The translations under genes and the position numbers were made by a program. The notes below the pieces were generated by a model. That model did no database searches, was not told the origin of the DNA, and saw nothing but the letters and a program-made list of their open reading frames with translations. From NCBI RefSeq assembly GCF_035984415.1, contig NZ_CP130720.1, positions 620,001 through 684,000 on the forward strand: a stretch of DNA of 64,000 bases, written 5' to 3'. This DNA comes from Streptomyces sp. NBC_01296 (GTDB taxonomy: Bacteria > Actinomycetota > Actinomycetes > Streptomycetales > Streptomycetaceae). Every line of letters begins with the position of its first letter. The stretch's first letter is position 1. This document shows, in pieces, positions 1-8,613 of this stretch.

Positions 1-1264
1 TCCGGCTCGACACCTCGAACCCGCCGGGCCGGGAGATCGCCCTCGCCCGGTACGTCTCCCGCGAGCTGTCCCGCTCCGGCATCGCGCACTCCGTCCTGGA
101 ATCCGAACCCGGACGGGCCGACCTCGTCGCCCGGCTGCCCGGGTCGGGGCGGGAACCGCCGCTCATGCTGCTGGGCCACGCCGACGTGGTCGGCGCCCGG
201 CCCGAGGCCTGGAGCCGTCCGCCCTTCTCGGGCGAGGTGGCCGAGGGCCGCGTCTGGGGCCGCGGGGCGCTCGACATGAAGGGCCAGATCGCCGCGAGCC
301 TCCTGATCGTGCAACTCCTCGCCGGACACCGGATACCGCTGCGCCGCGACGTGCTGCTGGTGGTCACCGCCGACGAGGAGGCCGGCAGCCGGCTGGGAGC
401 GTACTGGCTGTGGGAGAACCACCGCCGTCTCGTCGAGGCCGAGTTCGCGTTCAACGAAGGCGGCGGCCAGCGGTTCGTCACTCCCGGCGGCCCCGTCTAC
501 ACCGTCCAGGTGGCCGAGAAGGGCAGCGCCCGGATGCGGGTCACCGCTCGCGGTCCGGGCGGGCGCACGCCTCCGTCCCGCGCTCGGAGGCGTCGGTCTT
601 CACCCTGGCCGAGGCACTGCTGCGGCTGCGCGCGTACGCCCCCGGGACGGTGGTGCACCCGACCGCGCGCCGGATGCTGCGCACGCTGGCGGACCTGCAC
701 CCGGGCGCAGCCGCAGAGGCCATCGAGCGGCTGCTGGAGGACCCGGACTGGGCACGGGCGAACAGCCTGCCCATCGATCCCGTCCTGCGGGATTTCGTCG
801 TCGCCGGGCTGCACAACACCGCCGTCCCCACCATGCTGTCCGCGGGGCAGCGGCAGAACGTGGTGCCCGTCGAGGCGAGCGCGGTGCTGGACGGACGACT
901 GCTGCCCGGCGAGCTGCCCGACCGGTGGGCGCAGGAGGTGCAGCGGGCCGTCGGCGACCAGGTGGAGGTATCGCTGCTGCACGGCAGGGTGAGCCACCGC
1001 GTCCACGACGAACCGGAGATCCTGCGGGTGCTGGGCGCCACCGTGGCCGCCCACGAGCCGGGTGCGCGGGTCCTGCCGTACATCAATCCGGCCGCCACGG
1101 ACGCCCGCGCGTTCCCCGACACGAAGGTGATCGGATTCTTTCCCTCGGCGAGCGACGCCGACATCATGCGACTCATCCACGCGCCTGACGAGCACACCCG
1201 GATCAGCGACCTGATGTTCGGCGGGCAATGCCTGCTCGACGCGGTCCTCAGACTCTCCACGTAG
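1..1264 (+). pseudogene. M20-family metallopeptidase/deacylase, 5'-truncated by the window and frameshifted
   Basis: Di-zinc M20 (ArgE/DapE/CPG2 type) hydrolase that would cleave an amide or peptide bond in the cytoplasm. The reading frame is open from base 3, so the N-terminus lies outside the window. Zinc-site motifs appear in order: HADVV (H at nt 177), GRGALDMKG, ADEEAG and FNEGG in the first frame, then the dimerisation-lid motif HASVPR and the C-terminal H-x-PDEH motif in a different frame, ending at the TAG at 1262-1264. The frame changes between nt 560 and 568, where GPGG should run straight into HAS but two extra bases (CG at 564-565) intervene in a CGGGCGGGCG run. Both halves are otherwise well conserved, so this is a recent mutation or a sequencing error. 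The substrate cannot be told. Confidence 0.85.
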
Positions 1265-1277
1265 AAGGGTGCCACCC

Positions 1278-2031
1278 ATGGGCGTCGCCGGCGTCGTCAT
1301 CGAAACCTCGGCCGGCAAGATCGCCGGCACGGCTGCCGGCGACCGGCTGCCGGTCATGGTGTGGATCTACGGTGGCGGGTGGAAGTCGGGCCACTGCGCC
1401 GATCCCGGCTACGACGGCGAGGTACTCGCCCGGGGCGGGGTGGTCATGGTGACGTTCAACTACCGCGTCGGATTCGAGGGGTTCGGGTACGTTCCGTGGG
1501 CGCCCGCCAACCGCGGCTTCCTCGACCAGGCCGCCGCACTCATGTGGGTGCACGAGAACATCGCGGCCTTCGGCGGCGACCCGGACAACGTGACGCTCTT
1601 CGGCGAGTCCGGCGGAGGCGCCTCCGTCGCAGCCCTGCTGTCCGCTCCCGCCGCGCGCGGCCTGTTCCGCCGCGCCATCGTCCAGAGCACGGCCGGGCGG
1701 TTCCTGCCCGAGGAGGAGGCTCGGCGCATCGCCTCCCTGACCGCGGAAGCGCTCGGCAAGGGCCTCGATCAGCTGGCCTCCGTACCCCCGCAAGCCCTGC
1801 TGTCCGTACAGGACGTGGCCCTGCCCGCGATGCGGGCCGACCCGGCGAAGTGGACGACCCCCGAGGCGATCACCTCGTTCGTGGATCTCGTTCGCCACTT
1901 CGGGGGATCCCGGCTGGCCCCCGTTCACGGCGGACCGCCCGACGACCCGCATCTGGGACGTCGAACCGACCCTCGCCGAGGACCCGCTCCCGGCATCCCG
2001 CCGGATCTGGCGCAAGAACTGCGGACTCTGA
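1278..2031 (+). pseudogene. Type-B carboxylesterase remnant with deletions and a frameshift
   Basis: Remnant of a type-B carboxylesterase (alpha/beta hydrolase, normally about 500 residues). It starts at ATG 1278, 13 bases after the M20 stop, with GAAGGG upstream. The family N-terminus (ETSAGKIAGT) jumps directly to the oxyanion-hole strand (VMVWIYGGG), losing roughly 90 residues. The nucleophile elbow is present as GESGGGA and NYRVG is intact. The reading then breaks near 1890-1920. The recognisable family C-terminus (TRIWDVEPT, then RRIW) is found only in another frame and ends at TGA 2029-2031, with the segment carrying the catalytic Glu and His missing. Activity is very unlikely. Neighbour of another damaged hydrolase gene. 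Confidence 0.8.
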
Positions 2032-2093
2032 CGAGGCACGGACGTGAACGCACGCGGGGCGAAACCTGCGGGCGGAGCCCTCCGGGCCACCTT

Positions 2094-2930
2094 TCAGGGG
2101 CGCTCGAAGAGCTGGAGGATTCCCCCGGCCGAGAAGCAGAGCGCCCCCGTCAGAGTGCCCCAGTTGGCGATGTCCCCGTTCACCGGACTTCCGGTGGCGG
2201 GGCGGGTGAAGGCCGCCAGTGCCGAGACGAGGAAGAGGACGGAGCCGAGCTGGTTGATCGCGACGATCCACCAGCCGAGGTCGCGGGCGCGCACGGCCGG
2301 CCGGCCATGGCAGACCTCGAGCAGTGCGAGGTGTCCCGAGATCAGGAACAGGGTGCACCCCACCATGTCGGGGGCCCAGATCAGCCTGTTCACCTGCTGG
2401 AGCGAGAGCCCGTGCAGCAGGGAACTCAGCAGGTTGATGCCGAACACCAGGGTGCCGACGAACAGCACGAAGGTGCTCAGCCAGTCGATCCGGTAGGGCT
2501 CGTAGCTCCACCAGGCCCAGGCTCGGGCGGTCGGCGGGCCCCCTCCGGCCTCCGGGCGAGGGGCGTTGATCGCCTGGAGCAGCGAGGCGTAGCCGCCGGT
2601 GTTGAAGAACAGGCCGCCGGCGAAGTAGATCCAGGCGCCCGTTGCGCCGCTCGAGCCGAACTGGGCGACCCAGGCCCCGAGGGCGAAGAGGGCCCCGCCG
2701 ACGGTGAAAGCCAGGGCGGCGACGGTGTTCAGCCTGCGCAGGCGGGCGACCGACACGCCGTCGGCGCTTCGGGGACGCGACTCGGGCTCGCCCGGAGCCG
2801 TTACGGTGATCAGACCGCGCTTGCGTGCCGGGCGGGACTCCCAGACCGCCGTGCCCCCTTCCACGGGGTGCCAGGTCAGCCGGGTGGTGAATGGTCCCGC
2901 TCCCCCGGAGCGCCCTTCGGTTTGGCTCAC
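2094..2930 (-). CDS. Six-helix integral membrane protein, unknown function
   Basis: 278-residue protein I cannot assign to a characterised family; the paired-helix layout is loosely like YrhK-type proteins. Residues 1-65 are soluble and polar. About six hydrophobic segments follow near 68-90, 98-120, 150-172, 185-205, 218-240 and 255-275, with Trp-rich loops (WAWWSYEPYR near 138). The start is GTG 2930 with AAGG about 7 bases upstream. It lies alone on the minus strand, tail to tail with the broken esterase, and the 105 bases upstream carry no obvious operator. No catalytic motif was seen. Confidence 0.75.
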   Translation of the reverse strand: MSQTEGRSGGAGPFTTRLTWHPVEGGTAVWESRPARKRGLITVTAPGEPESRPRSADGVSVARLRRLNTVAALAFTVGGALFALGAWVAQFGSSGATGAWIYFAGGLFFNTGGYASLLQAINAPRPEAGGGPPTARAWAWWSYEPYRIDWLSTFVLFVGTLVFGINLLSSLLHGLSLQQVNRLIWAPDMVGCTLFLISGHLALLEVCHGRPAVRARDLGWWIVAINQLGSVLFLVSALAAFTRPATGSPVNGDIANWGTLTGALCFSAGGILQLFERP

Positions 2931-3035
2931 CCGCCGACCTTAGCCTCCGGCGCCCCCGGTTCCGGGCGTGAGCCCGCCGGCTCACCGCGTTGGTCGAACG
3001 CATGTCACGTGTCCGGGCAGTCCTGGCGGACCGCC

Positions 3036-3485
3036 CTACTCGGGCCGCTCACCCTCCAACGCCTTCACCAGCTGCGGCAGATGGCCGCCGGCCACGATGA
3101 GGGCCAGGTGGTCATGGAAGTCCCGGCTGCCGACGATCAGGCCGTCGCGGACCCGCAGGACCTGGATGTTGGCGGTTTCGAAGGTCCGCCCGGTCACGCG
3201 GTGGTGGACCCGGTAGTCCCACTCGGCAACGACCACCTCCGTGTCATCGGTCTCCCGGACGACCACATTCACCGGGGTCAGCCCCACGGGCGTACTCGCG
3301 GCGACCTGTGCGAACCGCGCTTCGAGCACGGCCCGGCCCTCGAACCGGCGCGGCCCGACCGGCTCGAAGACGGTCTCCACGACAGCGTCCTCTGCGTAGA
3401 GTTCGGCGAGCTCCGAGAACCGCCCCTCGCCGATGCGCTCCAGCAGCTCGTGGAAGACCTCTCGCGGTGACAGCGTTTCGGGCAT
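3036..3485 (-). CDS. SnoaL-like / NTF2-fold protein
   Basis: 149-residue protein of the nuclear transport factor 2-like superfamily, SnoaL-like group. The N-terminal helix (EVFHELLERIGEGRF), the LAELYAEDAVVET strand and the EGRAVLEARF helix are typical, followed by a beta-sheet with aromatic residues (EWDYRVHHRVTGRTF). Members are small isomerases, hydrolases or ligand-binding proteins; substrate unknown here. ATG 3485 is chosen over the in-frame TTG at 3491 because GGAGG sits 6 bases upstream of the ATG. It is divergent from a TetR gene and a dyad lies between them, so control by that TetR is likely. Confidence 0.85.
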   Translation of the reverse strand: MPETLSPREVFHELLERIGEGRFSELAELYAEDAVVETVFEPVGPRRFEGRAVLEARFAQVAASTPVGLTPVNVVVRETDDTEVVVAEWDYRVHHRVTGRTFETANIQVLRVRDGLIVGSRDFHDHLALIVAGGHLPQLVKALEGERPE

Positions 3486-3513
3486 GATCAACCTCCGGCG
3501 GGATCAGCCACTA

Positions 3514-3537
3514 GAATCGGACTAGCGGCTCCGTTTC
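3514..3537. promoter_or_regulatory. Probable TetR operator
   Basis: Inverted repeat GAATCGGA - 8 bases - TCCGTTTC (one mismatch between arms) in the divergent promoter region of the SnoaL-like and TetR genes. Size and placement fit a TetR dimer site; assignment is inference. Confidence 0.6.
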
Positions 3538-3608
3538 CAACGATACGGACTGGCAACTCCGGTTGTCCAGACGTTCTTTCGCCGCATGCAGAGGAAGGCA
3601 GAAGAGGG

Positions 3609-4181
3609 ATGACTGGCGCTCAGGAGCGCCCGCTGCGGGCGGACGCCGCCCGCAACCGGGCCAGGGTGCTCGATGTCGCCACGGAGGTGTTCACCACCCG
3701 CGGCGTCGGCGTGCCGACCGAGGAGATCGCCCGGGCCGCCGGGGTCGGGGTCGGCACGGTCTTCCGGCACTTCCCCACCAAGGAGGCGCTGCTGGAGGCG
3801 GTGATGGTGCGCCGGCTGGAGGCGATCGCCGCCATGACCGCGCAGCTGGCGGCTCAGGCCGATCCGGCCGAGGCCTTCTTCGCCTGCTTCCGCCTGGTGG
3901 TGGAGCAGTCGGCGGGCAAGAACGAGTTCGCCCAGGCGCTCGCAGCGGCCGGTGTGGACGTGCACGCGTCGCTGCACGAGCCGACCAGGGAGATCCAGAC
4001 CCGGCTGGCCGGCCTGCTGTCCGAGGCCCAGCAGGCCGGGGTGGTCCGCCCGGAGCTGCGCCTGCCGGAGCTGCTCGCCCTGCTGGTCGGTACCGGGGCC
4101 ATGCTGGAGCAGCTCGGCACGGACCCGGCGGCCCGGGAGCGGATCTTCGAGGTGGTCTTCGACGGCCTGCGGCCACGCTGA
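3609..4181 (+). CDS. TetR-family transcriptional regulator
   Basis: 190-residue repressor. The N-terminal TetR helix-turn-helix is clear: RARVLDVATEVFTTRG, then IARAAGVGVGTVFRHFPTKE at about residues 40-60 (TVFRHF is the recognition-helix signature). Residues 75-190 form an alpha-helical ligand and dimerisation domain with the C-terminal LLALLVGTGAMLE core typical of the SBP-like subgroup. ATG 3609 follows GAAGAGGG. It is divergent from the SnoaL-like gene and probably represses that gene and itself through the dyad at 3514-3537. Inducer unknown. Confidence 0.92.
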   Translation: MTGAQERPLRADAARNRARVLDVATEVFTTRGVGVPTEEIARAAGVGVGTVFRHFPTKEALLEAVMVRRLEAIAAMTAQLAAQADPAEAFFACFRLVVEQSAGKNEFAQALAAAGVDVHASLHEPTREIQTRLAGLLSEAQQAGVVRPELRLPELLALLVGTGAMLEQLGTDPAARERIFEVVFDGLRPR

Positions 4182-4414
4182 CCGGCAACGCCGCCGGTGG
4201 TGGGCAACGGAACACACCGCGGCCGGGCCTGGGTCGGGGCGGGCCCTTTCCGGGTGCGTACCACCCTGGTTGCAGACCGAACGCCTCCCTTGGGGGGAGT
4301 AGGGGTCACCTCCTGGTGGTAAGGAGGAATCAACTCCTGGTGGGCCGCACACCGGCGGCAGCCAGCGGCTGCGTTGTCGCCCGTTCCGCAAGACCCATGA
4401 CGGAGGATCGCCGC
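4182..4414. other. Intergenic region with short dyads and a repeated CTCCTGGTGG
   Basis: No gene seen. It holds a small stem (CTCCC-TTGG-GGGAG region near 4285-4300), and the decamer CTCCTGGTGG twice, at 4310-4319 and 4334-4343, with AGGAG between them able to pair with either copy. Possible terminator for the TetR gene or leader structure for the hydrolase gene; weak. Confidence 0.35.
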
Positions 4415-6034
4415 ATGCAGACCCGTTCGGCCGATGGCCCCCGCACACGAGTGGCGTGGGGGATATCCCTCGTCCTGATCGTGGTCACCGCGCTCCTCGG
4501 GGCGCCCGGGGCCGCCACGGCGACGAACCTCGCGGCCCCGCCCGTTCCCGTCCTGTCCTGGGGTCCCTGCGACGGAGCGGGCGCCGATGACCCGGGGGGC
4601 GGCTTCGAGTGCGCGACCGCCCTGGTGCCCCTGGACCACCGCCGGCCCACCGGGCGTACGATCCCGCTCGCGGTCACCCGGCGGCTGGCGGCCGACCGGG
4701 CTCACCGCACCGGTGTCCTGCTGCTGCACCCCGGCGGACCCGGCAACTCCGGTGTGGACTTCGCCCGTGACAGCTACGACGCACTCCCCGCCTCCCTCCG
4801 CGACGCGTTCGACGTCGTCGGGTACGACATGCGCGGCGTGGGGCGCAGCGGACAGGTGGAGTGCTGGAACGACAAGGAGTACTCCGCCGCCGTCGACGCC
4901 GCGCGCGGCGTGCCCGGGCCGGGAGCCCTGCAGACCGCCGTCCGGCAGGGCCTGGACTTCGCCACCGCCTGCCGGGAACGGTCCGGAGACCTCGTGCCGT
5001 TCGTCGGCACCGGGTCGAACGCCAAGGACATCGACCTGCTGCGCCAGGCCCTCGGTGAGGAGACGCTCTCCTTCTACGGCCGTTCCTTCGGCAGTTACGT
5101 CGGTACCGTGTACGCCGCGCAGTTCCCGCGGCGCGTGCGCGCCATGGTCCTGGACGGGGCCTACGATCCGCATCGCTACGCCGACGTGCCGTACGCCTAC
5201 GACGCCGGGCAGTTCGTCGCCCTGGACGCGGCGGTCGGCCGGTTCCTGGACTGGTGCGCGCAGAACGCGGGTGCCTGCGGATTCGGAGACGGCCGGCCGC
5301 GGCAGGCCTTCGAGGAACTCAAGCGGGCGCTGGACGCCGACCCCGTCATCACCGCGAGCGGCCGCCCGGCCACCGGCTACACCCTCGCCTACCGCCTGAT
5401 GTTCAACATCAACGCGGGCAAGGAGATCTGGCCCTACCTGGGACAGGCCCTCCGGGCGGCCCAGGCGCACCAGGGTTCGTTCCTGCTGTCACCGCCCTCC
5501 CCCGCGTCCTTCGACTTCCTGAACGTCAACATGGCCGTCGAGTGCGCCGACCGCGTCTACCCGACCAGCCGTCTGCTCCTGGGCACGCTGGTCGGCGCCC
5601 ACGTCGCCGCCGCTCCGCTGCTGGGACCCCCCATCGGCCTCGGGCCGCCCACGTACGACCACAACCACGCACCCACCTGTGCCCAGTGGCCGGCCGAGCG
5701 CCCGAGCCGCTACGAGGGCTCCTACCGGGCGGCCGGTTCCGCCCCGATCCTGGTCCTCGGTACGACCGGGGACCCGGACACCCCGTACCAGGACGCCGTG
5801 GCCCTCGCCGGGACGCTGGACAACGGACGGCTGCTGACCTTCGCCGCCGAAGGACACACCGCCTACAACCGGAGCACATGCGTCAGCGCACTCGTCACGG
5901 ACTACCTCGCCACCAGGACGCTCCCTGCACGGGGCACCGTCTGTGCGGACGAGGCGCCCCCGGAAGCGCTCGCCCGCCGTACCACCGGCATCGAGGTCGA
6001 CGAAACGCGCGATGTGATCCCCGTCCTGCGCTGA
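4415..6034 (+). CDS. Secreted alpha/beta hydrolase, S33 tripeptidyl aminopeptidase type
   Basis: 539-residue exported alpha/beta hydrolase of the Streptomyces tripeptidyl aminopeptidase (SlpD/SlpE, peptidase S33) type, expected to act outside the membrane on short peptides or esters. An N-terminal signal (about residues 12-35, ending near GAATATN) precedes WGPCD and the oxyanion-hole motif HPGGPGNSG. Then come GYDMRGVGRSG, the nucleophile elbow GRSFGS, the acid loop TTGDPDTPY and the catalytic His in GHTAYNRSTC, whose Cys is typical of the C-terminal TAP-like domain. The usual elbow is GGSYGT, so GRSFGS is a variant that keeps the Ser. ATG 4415 has GGAGGA 7 bases upstream; ATG 4397 lacks one. 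Confidence 0.88.
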   Translation: MQTRSADGPRTRVAWGISLVLIVVTALLGAPGAATATNLAAPPVPVLSWGPCDGAGADDPGGGFECATALVPLDHRRPTGRTIPLAVTRRLAADRAHRTGVLLLHPGGPGNSGVDFARDSYDALPASLRDAFDVVGYDMRGVGRSGQVECWNDKEYSAAVDAARGVPGPGALQTAVRQGLDFATACRERSGDLVPFVGTGSNAKDIDLLRQALGEETLSFYGRSFGSYVGTVYAAQFPRRVRAMVLDGAYDPHRYADVPYAYDAGQFVALDAAVGRFLDWCAQNAGACGFGDGRPRQAFEELKRALDADPVITASGRPATGYTLAYRLMFNINAGKEIWPYLGQALRAAQAHQGSFLLSPPSPASFDFLNVNMAVECADRVYPTSRLLLGTLVGAHVAAAPLLGPPIGLGPPTYDHNHAPTCAQWPAERPSRYEGSYRAAGSAPILVLGTTGDPDTPYQDAVALAGTLDNGRLLTFAAEGHTAYNRSTCVSALVTDYLATRTLPARGTVCADEAPPEALARRTTGIEVDETRDVIPVLR

Positions 6035-6122
6035 GCACACCGCCCGTGTGCGCCGGCCTCCGAGCGGGGCTGCGGCCGGGCGGAACACTGACGGGACGGG
6101 CCTCGATGCGGTGGCGGTGGAG

Positions 6123-7637
6123 ATGACTGCACGGTATGTCGCCGACCTGATCGGCGCGTTGGAACGGAACGCGGGGCGGCCCGCGATCGGGGCCGGCCCC
6201 GTGGTCGCGGGATTCTCCGAGGTGCTGGCCGATACGTACCGGCTGGCGGGCGTCCTCGGGGAGCTGGGGGTGCGGCGCGGGGCCGGGCTGGCCTGCGTCA
6301 GCGGCAACCGGCCCGAGGTACTGCTCGTCCGGTTGGCCGCGCACGTGCTGGGCGCGCGGTTGACCCAGGTGATCGTCGGCCCCGCCACCCACGGCCTGGA
6401 CTTCTTGCTGCGCGACTGCGCGCCGGTCGTGGTGGTGAACGACAGCCCGGTGCCGGACACAGGGGTTCCGCGCATCGGGCTGGAGGCGTTGCTGCGACGG
6501 GCCCGCGCCCGGGAAGTCCGGCCGGTTCCCCTGCAGGCGCGTGAGGACGACGTGGCGCGTGTGACGTACACCGGCGGCACGACGGGCCGGCCCAAGGGGG
6601 TGGCCTCCACTTTCGCCGCAATGGCGGACCGGAGCGGTACTCGCGGCAAGGGAGGCGGTCCTGCGGAGTCGGTCTACCTGTCGGTCACCTCGCTCGCGCA
6701 GCGTTCCGGGGGCCGGTGCCTGGAACACCTGCGTGAGGGAGGCCGGGTGGAGATCCTCGGCCCCTTCGGCGCAAGGGAGTTCGCCACCGCCTGCCGGCGC
6801 CTGGGGCCCGTGTCCACGTACCTGACGCCCTCGATGGTGTACCGGCTGCTGGACGACCCGACGACCGCCGACGGCGTGCCGGGGCTCGTCCAGGTGTCGT
6901 ACGGCAACGCTCCCATCCACCCGGAGCGGCTGCGGCAGGCGCTGACGCGCTGGGGTGCGCGGACGAGATGGCGGCAGGGCTACGGGATGAACGAGGCCGG
7001 GGTGATCTGCAGGCTGTCGGCGACCGATCACGACGCGGGGGCGAGCGACCGGCCGTACCTGCTGGGGTCCGTCGGCCGTCCCGCGCCCGGTGTGGACGTG
7101 CGGGTGCGCGACCAGGACGGGGCGGAGTCGGAGCAAGGGCGTACCGGAGAGGTATGGGTGCGGTCCGCGATGGTGATGGCCGGCTACTGGAACCAGCCCG
7201 GCCTGACGGCCCAGGTGGTGCGGGGCGGATGGCTCGGGACCGGGGACCTCGGCCACTTCGACGCCGACGGGTACCTCTACCTCGACGACCGGGTCAAGGA
7301 CGTCGTCATCGTGGACGGTGTGAACATCTACTGCGGTCCGGTCGAGGCGGCCCTGACCCGGCACCCCGCGGTGGCCGAGGCCGCGGTGGTGGGCCGGGTC
7401 AGCGATCTCACCGGCGAGGAGGTGTGCGCCTTCCTCGTGCCGGCGCCGGGTCACCCTCCCACGAGCGCGACGGCCGCGGAGGCATGCCTGCTGGCGGCCG
7501 AGGCGCTGTCACCGGCGCACCGGCCGACCACCGTCTTCTGGGAGCCGGCCCTTCCCCTGACCGACGGCGGCAAGCCGGACAAGCGGTTGCTGCGCACGCG
7601 GGCTGCCGGACCGGGTCCTGCACCCGCCACCCGGTAG
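6123..7637 (+). CDS. AMP-forming acyl-CoA synthetase/ligase family enzyme
   Basis: 504-residue ANL-superfamily adenylating enzyme that would activate a carboxylic acid with ATP and pass it to CoA or another acceptor. Motifs in order: YTGGTTGRPKG P-loop (about residues 150-160), SYGNAP and GYGMNEAGV near 285-300, GWLGTGDLGHFD (about 370), the hinge DDRVKD, VDGVNIY, and the C-terminal catalytic Lys in GGKPDK. ATG 6123 with GGTGGAG just upstream is preferred over earlier in-frame starts. It stands alone, 20 bases from a convergent gene. The acid substrate is unknown; the A5 motif YGMNE differs from the common YGxTE. Confidence 0.9.
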   Translation: MTARYVADLIGALERNAGRPAIGAGPVVAGFSEVLADTYRLAGVLGELGVRRGAGLACVSGNRPEVLLVRLAAHVLGARLTQVIVGPATHGLDFLLRDCAPVVVVNDSPVPDTGVPRIGLEALLRRARAREVRPVPLQAREDDVARVTYTGGTTGRPKGVASTFAAMADRSGTRGKGGGPAESVYLSVTSLAQRSGGRCLEHLREGGRVEILGPFGAREFATACRRLGPVSTYLTPSMVYRLLDDPTTADGVPGLVQVSYGNAPIHPERLRQALTRWGARTRWRQGYGMNEAGVICRLSATDHDAGASDRPYLLGSVGRPAPGVDVRVRDQDGAESEQGRTGEVWVRSAMVMAGYWNQPGLTAQVVRGGWLGTGDLGHFDADGYLYLDDRVKDVVIVDGVNIYCGPVEAALTRHPAVAEAAVVGRVSDLTGEEVCAFLVPAPGHPPTSATAAEACLLAAEALSPAHRPTTVFWEPALPLTDGGKPDKRLLRTRAAGPGPAPATR

Positions 7638-7657
7638 CCCGGGCCCACGGCTGCGGA

Positions 7658-8443
7658 TCAGGAACCGGCGGCGCGGAGCGAGCCGGTGCTCGAGCCGCTG
7701 CTGTCGCCGATGAAGCAGGTGACCTCTCGGTCGCCGCGGATCCAAGTGGTGGGCTGCGGGTAGTAGTAGTACACCTCGAGCGTCTCCGCGAGCTTCGCGT
7801 CGGTGCCCACGTAACCGGTGAGCGCCGGGCCGGCGCACTTCTCCTCGGCGATCGAGATGACCTTGTCCTTGCCCGGGTACGCCCCGCCGTCCAGGTTGAA
7901 GACGCTGTAGGCCTCCCCCTCGTGGGCTTCGCCGCACGGCACGATCTTCACCCTGAAGCCGGCGTCACCGCCGTCCTCGTCGTCGTACTCCGCCAGCTTG
8001 CCTCCCGTGTTGAAGCAGTCGCCCTTGCGGATGTCCTCCACGCGGACGGAGCCCGGGGTGGTGGCCTGGCCGCTGGTGTCGCGCTTCGGCGCGGGGCCGT
8101 CGCCCAGTGCTCCGGAGAATCCGAGGACCAGCACGATCGCGTAGAACGCGATGGCCAGGCTGTGGATGACGATGGCCGCGATGGCGAAGCCCTTGCCCTT
8201 CTCGCCGCGGTCGCGGATCTGGGAGAGGGCGATGATGCCGAGGATCAGCGGGACCAGCGGTACCCCGCAGACGACCGACATGACGAACGCCACGATGGCC
8301 AGCGTATTGGTCTTCTGCGACATCGGGGGCGGCGCGTACCAGCCCTGCTGGCCGCCGTACGGCCCGGGCTGCCCCGGCTGTCCGTACGGTCCCGACTGGG
8401 GGTAGGGCTCGGGGGACGACGGCGGCTGCGGCGGTATGGACAT
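7658..8443 (-). CDS. DUF4190 / septum-formation-like membrane protein
   Basis: 261-residue membrane protein. Residues 1-45 are a Pro/Gly/Tyr/Gln-rich cytoplasmic tail. Two transmembrane helices at about 52-75 and 90-115 flank a short charged loop (SQIRDRGEKGKGF), the DUF4190 arrangement. The extracellular part (from about 120) begins VRVEDIRKGDCF and has conserved Cys and the EAH motif, resembling the septum-formation domain of actinobacterial proteins. ATG 8443 has AAGGAG 11 bases upstream; a GTG at 8464 is possible. A role in envelope or division is inferred from family only. Confidence 0.82.
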   Translation of the reverse strand: MSIPPQPPSSPEPYPQSGPYGQPGQPGPYGGQQGWYAPPPMSQKTNTLAIVAFVMSVVCGVPLVPLILGIIALSQIRDRGEKGKGFAIAAIVIHSLAIAFYAIVLVLGFSGALGDGPAPKRDTSGQATTPGSVRVEDIRKGDCFNTGGKLAEYDDEDGGDAGFRVKIVPCGEAHEGEAYSVFNLDGGAYPGKDKVISIAEEKCAGPALTGYVGTDAKLAETLEVYYYYPQPTTWIRGDREVTCFIGDSSGSSTGSLRAAGS

Positions 8444-8613
8444 GCGTGTGGGTGCTCCTTGCACAGAGGGTGAAGCAGCAACTTACAGCCAGGGCATGAC
8501 AACACCGGTTCGGGGGTCCGATGGGCGCAGCGCTCGGACCGGATCGAACGGAACACACCCGGGTGCGCGGCCATGACCTCGGCGTGGGCCTGGAAGGTCG
8601 GGGCGCGCGTCGG

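Noticed and set aside
497..1357. Long minus-strand open frames over the M20 gene
   Set aside because: Composition is the complement of the peptidase codons, with no ribosome site and no recognisable domain.
2044..3470. Long open frame continuing from the esterase remnant across the minus-strand genes
   Set aside because: Beyond about 1900 it loses all esterase similarity and mirrors the membrane-protein and SnoaL-like genes on the other strand; it is a high-GC shadow frame.
4285..4300. Short stem as a definite terminator after the TetR gene
   Set aside because: Stem is only about five base pairs and lies over 100 bases from the stop; kept only as part of the intergenic description.
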